From assembly GCA_039111635.1 (NCBI GenBank), contig JBCAQO010000004.1, positions 2,976,001 through 3,040,000 on the forward strand: 64,000 nt of DNA. The letters run 5' to 3'. The notes beneath the pieces are model-generated. The model was not told the DNA's origin, made no database searches, and saw only the letters and a list, made by a program, of their open reading frames with translations. This DNA is from Heterobasidion occidentale. Taxonomy: Eukaryota; Basidiomycota; Agaricomycetes; Russulales; Bondarzewiaceae. Positions 11,685-22,475 of the stretch are shown here, piece by piece. A program made the translations under genes and the position numbers. How positions within the stretch are numbered: the first letter of the stretch is position 1; each line of letters begins with the position of its first letter.

Positions 11685-12034
11685 TCGAATTAGAACTCAA
11701 CAGAGTAGCCGAAGAAGATCAAATCAGAAAGAAGCTCGAGAAGCATCCGATCGGAAAGAAGCTTCTCGCTACAGGATTAGCTATCCCCCAGATCATGGAA
11801 GAGATCAACAAACGAATGACGCAGCTAAAGAGGCCGCCCCTGGTTCCTCGATCAAAAGTGCCACCACCGGCGATCAACGATCGAGAAGCGCAGCCAAAGA
11901 AGCCCAATATAGATTCGTCTCGATCAAAGCTGCAGCAGAAGCGATCGGACAACTCTAATTGGCGGACTCAAGCATACCAGGAGCTACAAAAGCAGACCAA
12001 CCGAGGATTGGCATGGCCAGGCAAACGACTATGA
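11681..12034 (+). other. Possible C-terminal tail of A1 pol
   Basis: This frame overlaps the end of the chromodomain ORF by a few bases and encodes a charged, helical stretch (IRKKLEKHPIGKKLLATGLA, then EEINKR). It may be a true continuation of pol after one more lost base, or a short separate ORF. No family was recognised. Confidence 0.35.
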
Positions 12035-12177
12035 CCCCTTTCGACCCCACTCTATCCACAGTAGCCGTTTATACCGTCGTCGCGACTCTTGCTCTCACCG
12101 CTGTCTCCATCGCCATCGCCCTTGTCCTCGGATCCCTCCACGCCGCTGCCACCATTGGCATCTCCTCCGTCGTATAA
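12013..12177 (+). other. Small hydrophobic ORF in A1
   Basis: An ATG opens about 54 codons whose central part (TLSTVAVYTVVATLALTAVS and on) is continuously hydrophobic, like one long or two short membrane segments. Its stop overlaps the TATA box of the downstream gene. Only one copy is visible, so conservation cannot be judged and it may be a chance ORF. Confidence 0.25.
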
Positions 12178-12180
12178 AAG
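12173..12180 (+). promoter_or_regulatory. Internal TATA box for the A1 accessory gene
   Basis: TATAAAAG is followed by a pyrimidine-rich leader of about 115 bases and then ATG at 12297 in an AACATCAGA context. This resembles a free-standing fungal RNA polymerase II promoter inside the retrotransposon. It suggests the accessory ORF is transcribed as a short subgenomic mRNA. Confidence 0.55.
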
Positions 12181-12296
12181 ACACCCTGCATCGGACAGAG
12201 ACATTTCTCAGCATCCCAGCTACAACTCGAATGTCCTTTGCCCCCACACACCTCTTCTTACACAACTCCCCCCGCTATATTCTTAGCAACATCAGA

Positions 12297-13890
12297 ATGT
12301 CTTCCGCTACCACTTCCCCTCACGCCTCCAACACCTCCTCCCCCAACCCCTTCATCCCGCACCATCTCCCGCCACTACCACACCCACGCTCATTGACGAC
12401 ACAGACTCGGGTTACGACAGCGAGGATGACATCCCCTCGGAAGGCGTCCCGGTCGCGGATCCTCTTACAGAATTTGTTATTCCCCGTTTCCCGGCCGAAA
12501 TGCCAAACCCCCACATCGCCATTCCTCCGTTGGCTTTCGCCATTCACAACGAAAACCCTCGTATTCGAATCCGCGCCATACCCAACCCCCTCTACGACAT
12601 CCGTCTCTACCAGGACTTGAATACGAATCATAGCATCTACCACCTCACGCTCGCCGAGGACGAGGCACCTATCATTCTGAACCAGCCTGGCTTGAAGAAC
12701 CCCCGTGCCTTCCTTTTCTACTTACAGCAAGCAGTCTGGGCGCAAGCCTATCAGGTTTTCTCGGGACCGCTCAACCAGACCCAAGCTATTCTCCTCGCCA
12801 ACCTCACCGTCACCTCCTACCGCATGAAAGGATTGATCAATCTCCCCGCCATCCGCAACGACATGATCAATTTCCGACTGGGAGGAATCTTCACCACCAG
12901 CTCCATCCTCCTACAGGCGCACGCCATACCAGCCTGGCTCGATGTACTAGCTCGAATCCGCTACAAGGAGAACACGATCCGTTGGTTCCGATTCGCAGGA
13001 CATAATGGAGCACGTCTAGAGATCGAAGAGTACGTTCCTAAAGGACTACTGCCGACCCACTCCTTCCCGCTTAACAGTCGAGGGGTTCACCCCATTGCGT
13101 GCTACTGGCCCGGCGGATGTACCCCGGAAGATAACGTTAGGCCTTGGGTTATGACAAAACCGGATATACAGGAACAGGGGTTTCACCAGATCGACGCTGA
13201 GGAACCCATGACAGTCGATCCCCCCGAGCCCGATCTCCCGGCGGTAAACCCCTTTCAGCCCACCGACGAGGAGACCGCCGAATTCACGCGACCCACCAGT
13301 CCCCCTTACGACCCCGAACAAGCCGTCCGGGATCGCCAGGTACTTCAGCCGCTACCGGTACCACCCCCGTCACCCCCTGCTGTGTCCCCATCCCCCCCCC
13401 TACTCGGCGATGACCTCACCCGTCCTATCATTGTCGTCGAAGCCTCCCCCAGTCGCCGGACGTTCCTGTCGCAACTGAAGAGGGATGGCCTGCAGACGCA
13501 TTGGACTCCGAAAACGTCTGGCCTAACCCGCCTACTCTCCCGCCTTCTCCACCCACCGACCCCGCTACTCGTAACTGCTGGGAATGTGGACGCGCCGGCC
13601 ATCTCGTCGTGGGATGTCCAATCACGGGCATTCGCCAGAGAACGGACGTTACGGCGCGCGGCTTTCTTCAAGACTACGATAGGCATCGCATGCAGTCCCG
13701 GCGCCTTCGTCTGCAGATGGATAGGACGGCTGAGGAATATGGGTACCACAAGCAGGCATTAGACCATTTAATCGACACCGCTAACTGGACCGGATATCCC
13801 GCTCGGAACATCCCCACCTTCGACGAAGTCCACCTGAGGAGACCCGCCCCTACCATCGGTGCACCCGCCAAGCGCCGAAGACTTGTATAG
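12297..13890 (+). pseudogene. A1 accessory gene: zinc-knuckle protein after pol
   Basis: A protein of about 530 residues is encoded in the sense direction between the chromodomain and the 3' LTR. It starts MSSATTSPHASNTSSPNPF. After one frame break near 12350-12380 it continues through an acidic segment (DDTDSGYDSEDD) and a globular region (about 12480-13150) without recognised domain. A proline-rich acidic linker follows. After a second break near 13490-13500 there is one CCHC knuckle (CWECGRAGHLVVGC, about 13577) and a helical C terminus ending KRRRLV, a possible nuclear signal. The stop abuts the polypurine tract. The two breaks are of the single-base kind seen throughout A1, so the gene may be intact in reality. 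The knuckle suggests RNA or DNA binding. Confidence 0.7.
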
Positions 13891-13900
13891 AGAGGGGTAG
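13889..13900 (+). other. A1 polypurine tract
   Basis: AGAGAGGGGTAG directly precedes the 3' LTR and is the expected primer for plus-strand DNA synthesis. It overlaps the stop codon of the accessory gene. Confidence 0.85.
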
Positions 13901-14734
13901 TGTTAGGACCGCGTCCTAACACGTGCTTCGCACGTGAGTGGATGGGCTGGTCAAGTGCTTCGGACTTGTTGCAGACTCGGACCGCTTTCTATGACTCCTT
14001 ACCATTTACATGCTAACGCATGAACGCTGACTCCTGGTTCCTGATTCTTGATGTGGACAGACATTGGTTCCTGACCCCCGTTCCTGGTTCTTGATCGATC
14101 GAAGATGTGGATGGACATTAGTGATTCGGATTACTATATTTGGCTACATGGCAGGTCGATGAGGCATTCTAGCTTACGGATCTCGATCGTTGACTTTGGT
14201 ACCTGAGAAGCGCACAGACCAGATCTTGATCCTGCCCTAGACACTTCTGTACGTAAATAGCCGAGATGAGCTTCTAAGAAGCTCAGCTCGTTCACCTGTA
14301 ATACACTCGATCTCTGCACTGCACCCGGCGTCTGGCTACCTTCTTAGCCCACGCTTCGTGATCTCTGTCAGATCTGAGAACCTCTTTGCACGGTCTGACG
14401 AAGCACTGGACTTGTCTCCCTTCCCTCCCCTCCTCTACTCATCCGCTTCTATACCGGGCTAGCTGCCTACCGCGTTCTCAGTTGGACACCCCCTCGTGTC
14501 ATCTGTTGGACAGGAGAAGATCATCCGGTTCCTCCTCATCATCGAGAAGACCTCGAAGATCACCTTCTCAATCTCTTCGAGAACAAAGCCGACAGCGACC
14601 CCGAGTTCCTCGAAAGAGCCCAAAGACGATCCATCGTCTTCATCCATTGGAGTCTACGACTATACGAACCAGTGGAGGTTTAGCCTAGGGACCCCTTCGT
14701 GCATCGGTGCACGTGATAGGTCTCCGACCTAACA
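13901..14734 (+). repeat. A1 3' LTR
   Basis: This 834-bp direct copy of 4362-5196 has the same ends and the same four terminal hairpins. It is followed by GTCTT, the target-site duplication. Confidence 0.95.
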
Positions 14735-15040
14735 GTCTTTGGTTCGTTGACGAAGCAAATCCCGGAAAATCTATATCCAGTTTTAAGGAGGTCTATAAAT
14801 ATTTCGGGTGCTTGTTGTAGCCTGAGTGTGGCTATTCCTGAATAAACCTTTCCTGGTTCCGGTGTCTTGCGACCTCTATAGCTCCGGGGTTGTTTATTCT
14901 TACTTGAGGAGTCGCTGCTGGGGTGGCCGTTAAGTTTACCCTGTTGGCGATTGCTAAAATGTTGTTGACGGATGAGAGAAAGAGCTGTCTCTGCTGAGGA
15001 TCCAGCTTGAATAGGGTAGGGATAAAAGAGCTCGTTCAAG
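14735..15040 (-). mobile_element. Chromovirus A2, proximal internal segment
   Basis: This is the reverse complement of 5197-5498 of A1: the stretch between the A2 5' LTR and the A1 insertion point. In this copy the first leader block is open from the LTR edge (NELFYPYPIQAGSS and on to GICFVNEPKT). A1 at the same place has a TAA caused by small differences. It carries the same self-priming site next to the LTR. Confidence 0.93.
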
Positions 15041-15873
15041 TGTTAGGTCGGAGACCTATCACGTGCACCGATGCACGAAGGGTCCCTAGGCTAAACCTCC
15101 ACTGTGTTCGTATAGTCGTAGACTCCAATGGATGAAGACGATGGATCGTCTTTGGGCTCTTTCGAGGAACTCGGGGTCGCTGTCGGCTTTGTTCTCGAAG
15201 AGATTGAGAAGGTGATCTTCGAGGTCTTCTCGATGATGTGAGGAACCGGATGATCTTCTCCTGTCCAACAGATGACACGAGGGGGTGTCCAACTGAGAAC
15301 GCGGAAGGCAGCTAGCCCGGTATAGAAGCGGATGAGTAGAGGGAGGGGAGGGAAGGGAGACGAGTCCAGTGCTTCGTCAGACCGTGCAAAGAGGTTCTCA
15401 GATCTGACAGAGATCACGAAGCGTGGCTAAGAAGGTAGCCAGACGCCGGGTGCAGTGCAGAGATCGAGTGTATTACAGGTGAACGAGCTGAGCTTCTTAG
15501 AAGCTCATCTCGGCTATTTACGTACAGAAGTGTCTAGGGCAGGGTCAAGATCTGGTCTGTGCGCTTCTCAGGTACCGAAGTCAACGATCGAGATCCGTAA
15601 GCTAGAATGCCTCATCGACCTGCCATGTAGCCAAATATAGTAATCCGAATCACTAATGTCCATCCACATCTTTGATCGATCAAGAACCAGGAACGGGGGT
15701 CAGGAACCAATGTCTGTCCACATCAAGAATCAGGAACCAGGAGTCAGCGTTCATGCGTTAGCATGTAAATGGTAAGGAGTCATAGAAAGCGGTCCGAGTC
15801 TGCAACAAGTCCGAAGCACTTGACCAGCCCATCCACTCACGTGCGAAGCACGTGTTAGGATGCGGTCCTAACA
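15041..15873 (-). repeat. A2 5' LTR
   Basis: This 833-bp LTR, inverted relative to the A1 LTRs, ends in TGTTAGG/CCTAACA. It is followed by TTAAC (15874-15878) of element B1, probably one half of the A2 target-site duplication. The other half is outside the window. Confidence 0.95.
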
Positions 15874-16131
15874 TTAACCCCACCTTCGTCGCCAAACCGA
15901 TCGCTACTCCCGCCGATTTCCCCCATCCTCGACCTTGCACTCTTAGAACAATCCCCCCCGTCTCCTATCCCATCTCTCCACGACTCCATTTCTCCGTTAA
16001 TCCCACGCAGCCCCGTCTTCTGGACGCCGACCATCCGACCGACTTCACTAGAACGCTCCTTCGAACCAGCGACTCCATCCCCGATCACCTTAGCAAATAA
16101 TACCTTCTCCCCCACCTTTGACTTTCTCACT

Positions 16132-18364
16132 ATGGCAACCCCATCCATGCCCGCTCGTGGAGACCGAACGGCCCCGACCTTTGACCCCCATCAACCCCGC
16201 GAACTGAGACGATATTTCTCCGATCTGGACTTCCACTTCGTTCGGTCTGCGGTAGTGGACGAACAAGAAAGGAAGAAACACGCTTGCCGATTCCTAGATG
16301 TCGACACCTGTGAGCTTTGGGAATCGCTCACCACTTTCACCGACGCCACAAAGACATTCAAGGACTTCTGCGAAGAGGTCTACAGGCTGTACCCCGGATC
16401 GGAGGAAGAGCGCAAATGGTCGGTATCGGATATGGACAAGCTAGTCGGCGAAACGAGCAGGGTTGGCATCTTGTCTCTCAGCGAGCTTGGCGACTATCAT
16501 CGGCGATTCCTGGCGATCACGGTATTCCTCCTCAGCAAGGCACGAATCTCGGTAGCCGAACAGGGACGCGCCTTCGCTAGAGGATTCCAACCGGAGCTAT
16601 GGGCAAGAATCTCTCAGCGCCTACAACTCAAGTTCCCCGATCATTTCCCAGACGACCCATATAATCTCCAGGACATTCACGACGCGGCCCGATTCGTCTT
16701 GCACGGCACCACGTCCGCCTACAGCACTACCTCTACCGACATCTCTCGAGCAGCCCCCGCGCGCGCCCACCAATGCAATCAAGGCCGAAGACCTGGCGAC
16801 CATGTTCGAACGGCTCACAGACACCTTCGTCAAGGCCATTGCAGCTCAAGGGACGTCCAGGCCAGCCGATCGACCATCCCGACAACCAGGACAAGGCGGC
16901 GATAACTGCATGTTCTGCGGCAGTCCCGAACACTTCATGCGCGCCTGTCCCGAGGTCACCGAATACATTCGGATCGGAAAATGCAAGAGGAATATCGAGG
17001 GGAAGGTTGTATTGTCAAGTGGGGCATTCGTACCCAGAGAAATCACGGGTGGTAACCTGAAGGACCGAGTTGATGAGTGGCATCGCAGGAATCCAGGCCA
17101 GTTGGCGACCGGACAGATGATGTTTACGGTAAACGCGGCGCCGACTCACCCGATGACGATAGCCTCCCGTCACGATTCACCCTCATTACTGGACGTCACC
17201 CCGACTTACCAACTCACCGATGTCCAGCGAATCGCGAGCCTCGAACGCGAACTATTCGCGCTCCGAACGCGGGGCGCAAGGGCACGCGAAATAGCGCAGA
17301 CAGGACGTTCGGCACCTACCCCTTCACCGGTCGCCGAACCCGAAACTCCCGAACCCGAACCCCGACCGACCACCCCAACTCAGCGACCGCCCCCGGTACC
17401 AGCCAAGGACGATGCTCCGATCCACCCATATGCCAAAGCCCAAGACGCCACCTATGCACCGCCACACGAACGCAACATGGGAGCCCCGGCAAAGATAACC
17501 TCGGCAAAGAAGGACGCTCCGGCCTACAAAACCACGGCGCCGATCTACGACGAGAAGGTAGCAGCCGAGGTCTACAACAGGGCGATGGCCACTCAGGTGA
17601 CGCTTACCCAGCGCGAACTACTCTCCCTCTCCGCCGAAGTCCGTTCGCAGGTCAGGGAAGCCACGTCGGCACGCCGATCGCCTGCCAAAGACGCCAGCAA
17701 TGTTCGGACCTTCTACCAAGATGCCGATCTACCCTATGCCATCGACGACCTTGAACCACCGACTCGACCGACCGTCTCCTCATTCGTCAACGTCCTGCAC
17801 CAACCGGAAACACCTCCGCCTGGCGCAATCATCATCCCCGACATGTACGAAACGTATCTGAAGAATCTACAGCCCGGTCAGGTTCCTCAGCCGTTGATAG
17901 TTGCTAAAGAATCGTCTGCCCTAAGGTCTATTGTTCCCCTCGTCGATCATCAGCAGGAAGTCGAATGCGTCATCGATCCGGGTTCACAAGTCATCGCCAT
18001 GTCGGAAGGCATTTGCAACGAACTGGCGCTCATCTACAACCCCGAAATCGTCCTCAATATGCAGTCGGCGAATGGCGAAATCGACCGATCCTTGGGCTTG
18101 GCACGCAACGTTCCGTTCCTCATCGGCGACATCACCCTGTACCTCCAAGTCCACATCATTCGGAACCCCGCCTACGACGTTCTCCTCGGTCGGCCCTTCG
18201 ACATCCTCACCGAAAGTATCGTCAAAAATTATTCAAACGAAGACCAGACGATCACCATCAGCGACCCGAACACGGGACGACGAGCCACCATTCCGACGAT
18301 CAGACGAGGACCCCCTCGAGTTCTTCACCGAAGACAAGCGGGTTTTCGCGACTCGATGAATTGA
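16132..18364 (+). pseudogene. B1 gag-protease
   Basis: Starts MATPSMPARGDRT. The capsid-like region runs to about 16700, followed by knuckle CMFCGSPEHFMRAC (about 16910), a long proline- and alanine-rich linker, and a retropepsin-like domain with DPGSQ at the active site (about 17975). The frame ends at TGA 18362-18364. One indel near 16750 splits the capsid from the knuckle, while B2 is continuous there. The -1 slippage site to pol is eight codons from the end. Confidence 0.88.
18340..18346 (+). promoter_or_regulatory. Programmed -1 frameshift site G GGT TTT (B1)
   Basis: The zero-frame codons are GGT TTT preceded by G, the canonical X XXY YYZ layout. After a -1 slip the next codon is TCG and translation continues as SRLDELIRDQGE into RT. 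The same heptamer, in the same frame, occurs in B2 (27876-27882), and in both copies pol lies in the -1 frame and has no suitable ATG. Confidence 0.65.
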
Positions 18365-21300
18365 TCCGAGATCAAGGAGAAGTTGCACTGATCATTTCCA
18401 CCAATCATGATACCCCCAATTTCCCACTTATTGAAGCGTCCTCAGATTTTCATTCTCCATTTCCCTCTCGTCGCGACCTCTGTCTCAAGTACATTATGGC
18501 CTCCGATTTGGGGCCCGAAAATCATCTCAAAAACAATCTCGATGCCGATATGTCGTCCTTATTTTCCTCAGTTGCCCCCGGTTCTTTCCATTCCACTAAT
18601 ATCGCCGACCCGGTCGCCATCTTCGCCGCCAAGCGCAAGTACAAACCAGTTGCACAGAAAACACGACCAGTCTTGGCCGACCTCCCCGAAAAGTTCCGAA
18701 TCGTTCGGAACATCCTCGGTGACCCTCTCGCTACCCTTCCGACGCTGACGCCGAACCCCCCACCATTCACACCGACCGGTAGATATACAGCCGAACGACG
18801 CGACCTCATCGACAAAGTCCACTCGGACGACTTCCTTTGGCCGGCCGAACGACAGCTCATGCACCATTTCATGTGTCTACAAGAGATGGGATTTGCTTGG
18901 GATGATTCGGAACGCGGACGTTTCCGCGAGGACTTCTTCCCACCAGTCAATATGCCAGTAGTCGAACACAAGCCCTGGGTTCAGCGCAACATCCCGATTC
19001 CACCAGGCATCTACGACGAAGTGTGCCGACTTATCAAAACCAAGATCGCCGCTGGAGTCTATGAGCCGTCAAATTCTTCCTACCGATCGCGCTGGTTTAC
19101 GGTCGTCAAGAAGACAAATAGCACCTCCACTGGCACTAAACTCCGAATCGTTCACAGCCTCGAACCCCTGAACGCAGTCACCATCCAGCATTCAGGTGTG
19201 CCCCCATATACCGATCAGATCGCTGAACAGTTTGCAGCTCGTGCTTGCGGCGGCATTCTGGATCTCTATGTCGGATACGACGAACGAGGGCTCGCCGAAT
19301 CATCTCGCGACTTCACCACATTCCAGACCCCATTCGGTGCCCACCGACTCGTCACCCTACCCATGGGATGGACGAATTCGGTCCCGATCTTCCACGACGA
19401 CGTCACCCACATCCTCCAGCCAGAGATCCCAGACACCACCATTCCTTTCATCGACGATGTCCCGATTCGGGGCCCACCGACCCGATACGAACTTCCGAAC
19501 GGCGGCTTCGAGACGCACCCCGACAACTCCGGCATACGACGGTTTGTGTGGGAGCACTTTCAAGGCCTCAATCGGGTGGTTCAGCGGATGAAGTACAGCG
19601 GAGGGACATTTTCGGGACACAAGGCGACACTCTGCGCGACCGAAATCACGGTGGTCGGCCATCGCTGCACGTACGAAGGAAGATTGCCTGACGAGTCTAG
19701 GGTAGAGTCAATTATGAAGTGGGGACCTTGCCGGGATCTCTCAGATGTTCGGGCATTTTTAGGGACGATCGGTGTCGTTCGGATCTTCATTCGGAATTTT
19801 GCACACAGAGCGCACGCACTGACAATGTTAACGCGCAAAGATTTCCCGTTTGTGTTCGGCCCAGACCAGATAGCGGCCCAGGACGACCTCCGGTCGGCGC
19901 TTCTCGAATCGCCAGCCCTTCGGCCGATCGACTATAGTTCGGCGGCCAACGTCATCCTTGCCGTCGATACCTCACAAATCGCGGTCGGCTTCCACCTCTG
20001 TCAATGCGCACTCGACAATCCGCGGGTTCGGTACTATGCCCGATTCGGTTCCATCACCCTTAACGACCGCGAATCGCGATTCTCCCAACCCAAGCTCGAA
20101 CTCTACGGACTCTTCCGCGCCCTCCGATCGCTCAAAATGTACCTCATCGGCGTTCGGAACCTGATAGTCGAAGTAGACGCACGCTACATCAAGGGCATGC
20201 TCACTAACCCGGATCTCGAACCCAGCGCTAGCATCAATCGGTGGATCGTCTCCATCCTCACCTTCCATTTCACACTTGTCCACGTCCCCGGCACCTCCCA
20301 CGGCCCCGATGGTCTCTCTCGACGACCACCTCAACCCTCCGATCGACCCGACCCGAAGACGACTTTGACGACTGGATCGACAATCTCTACGGCTTCCTCC
20401 ATCAGATCAACAACACGTTCCCCACCTCCATCTCAACCTCGACAACCGCCATCTTCACCTCCTCACTCATAGGCGACCTCCCGACCGATACCGAGTCCGA
20501 CGACGAAGGCCCGACCATCGACTATTCAGATATCCCAAGATCGCAAAAAGCTTTGGAAGCCGAAGAACGCCTTTGGTTGGTCCGCGACTGGCACCGAACA
20601 TTGGTTCGGCCCCCTTCTCTCTCCGACTCCGAATATGCGACTTTTCTGCGATATTGCACTGAGTTCTTCATCACAGCCGACAAGCTATGGAGAAAAGACT
20701 CGCACGGTCGACACAAGATCGTTGCAGCCCCCTCTAGTCGGATCACAATTCTCACTGCCGCCCACGATGACGTTGCTCACAAGGGCTTCTACGCCACGAC
20801 CGCCTTGGTCGCCGAACGCTTCTGGTGGCCGCACATGAGGCAAGATATTTCCTGGTTTGTTCGGACATGTCACCTTTGCCAGATTCGCCAGACTCGCAAC
20901 GTCCTCATTCCCCCGACCGTCGCTACGCCTGCACCACTCTTCGCGAAGATGTATATGGACACCATGCACATGCCGACCGCCGGCGGCTTCAAGTACCTCG
21001 TTCAAGGTCGCTGTTCGGTATCACACTACCCCGATTCCGCATGGCTGCGACGCGAAACAAGCTCAGCTCTTGCCGACTGGATATTCGAGGATATCCTGTG
21101 CCGGTGGGGACACTGGTAGAGATCGTCTCCGACAATGGACCAGCATTTCGTCAAGGCGCTCGACCAGCTAGCAAAGAAGTACCACGTTCGGCACATCCGC
21201 ATTTTCGGGCCTACAATTCCCGCGCCAACGGCATCGCCGAATGACCTCACTTCGATGTTCGGCAGGCTCTGTTCAAGGCCGTGGATGGAGACCAGGCCAA

Positions 21301-21995
21301 GTGGAATCGTGCAGCTCATTTCGTATTCTGGGCTGATCGCATTACTGTTCGGCGTCGAATGGGCTGTTCCCCATATTTCGCAGCTACTGGCACCCATCCC
21401 CTCCTGCCACTCGACATTGCCGAAGCCACCTATCTTCTACCACCCCGACCACAACCCTCAGCCACCACCCGACCTCATTGCTCGACGTGCCATCGCTTTT
21501 GCAGAAACGCCGATCGGACCTCGCCCACCTTCGCAGCTCGGTAGTCGGCGCCCGTGTCCAGGCCGCCATCCGATTCGAACAACAGCATTCGGCACCCTTC
21601 GCGACTTCAATTTTCCACCGAGGCTCACTCGTCCTGATGCGCAACACAGCCATAGAAAAAGCGCTCAATAGGAAGATGCGACCACGGTACTTGGGACCAT
21701 TGCTGGTGATTTCTAGGAACCAAGGGGGAGCGTATATTTGGCCGAACTTGACGGATCGGTCTTTGATCGGCCGGTGGCAGCATTCCGCATTATTTCTTAC
21801 TTTGCTCACAGATCGCTGAAGCTCGCCGACCTTGAAGCCCTCCTCGACATCTCACAAGCACGCCTTCGGGCCATGGAAGAATCCAGATCGAGCGACAACG
21901 ACGCTGAAGACGACAATGCCGACGAGGAGGATACCGACACCAGCTCCATCCGATCATCAGAAGACGACGATGTGGCTTCGGCGACTTCCGACTAG
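18346..21995 (+). pseudogene. B1 pol: RT, RNase H, integrase
   Basis: RT spans about 18980-19710 with catalytic FIDD (PFIDDVPIRGP, about 19447). RNase H follows (ILAVDTSQIAVGF, about 19960; HVPGTSHGPDGLSRR, about 20283). The integrase has its zinc finger (HDDVAHKGF ... CHLCQIRQT, about 20760-20890) and core (YMDTMHMP, SDNGPAF, NSRANGIAE). It ends in a GPY/F-like module (RYLGPLLVIS, about 21690) and a serine/acid tail to TAG 21993-21995. Frame changes near 20430 (pol to integrase) and several in the integrase (about 21120-21700) break it. B2 cannot help because it is truncated there. Function: reverse transcription and insertion of element B. Confidence 0.88.
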
Positions 21996-22030
21996 ACCCA
22001 CCCACCCACCCTTCGCTCTCTTCGGTCGGT

Positions 22031-22064
22031 GACTGAGGACAGTCACGATTTCAGTAGGGAGGAG
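22031..22064 (+). repeat. Direct repeat 1 containing a polypurine-like tract
   Basis: A 34-bp stretch with hairpin GACTGAGGACAGTC and purine tract GTAGGGAGGAG recurs at 24616-24649 with one mismatch. The two copies bracket the antisense gene. Only the second is followed by an LTR. Confidence 0.85.
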
Positions 22065-22475
22065 GATGCACAGATATACCCATTCCTTACTCCAATTCAT
22101 TCGTCACAGACAAGGACTGCCGCCCGATTTATTTCCGCATCTCTTAGTACTTTTGCCCGACCGATCGCCGACCGAATAGTCGGCACTCATTTTCCCCATC
22201 ACTCCTTCAACTACCAAGTCGCATTGAAGACTTCTTCCGATTTTGCGCAAAACATAGGGTTTTATGCCTGTGATGATCTACTGAGGCTTCCCCTAAATAT
22301 CCCAATTTATTTTCTTCATTTCTAACCAAACACTTCACTTACAATATATCTTCACAACAGTCATTTCGCCAACCACCGCCCGAACAGCGCTTCATATCTT
22401 CGCATGGTCGTTACTGTAGACTCTGGACAAGTTCTATTTTACATTTTACATTCTTCTACATTAAAAGTTCTAAAA
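22065..22475. other. Sequence between B1 direct repeat and the antisense gene end
   Basis: AT-richer and non-coding by inspection. It would hold the 3' untranslated region of the antisense gene. No LTR or ORF was recognised in it. Confidence 0.5.

Larger units (their letters stand above)
4362..14734 (+). mobile_element. Chromovirus A1, complete LTR retrotransposon
   Basis: This 10.4-kb element has near-identical direct LTRs, a 5-bp duplication, a polypurine tract, and gag, protease, RT, RNase H, integrase and chromodomain in order. That order defines a Ty3/gypsy chromovirus. The two LTRs differ by only about five substitutions and three indels over 834 bp, so insertion was recent. It sits about 300 bp downstream of the 5' LTR of A2, in opposite orientation. 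The internal region is about 8.7 kb, longer than usual, because about 2.2 kb after the chromodomain carries an additional gene with its own apparent promoter. Reading frames are broken by several single-base indels. Confidence 0.97.

Noticed and set aside
17077..17754. 225-codon frame inside B1 gag
   Set aside because: Alternate frame of the gag linker, rich in Arg, Ser and Thr. The gag frame is supported by its open counterpart in B2.
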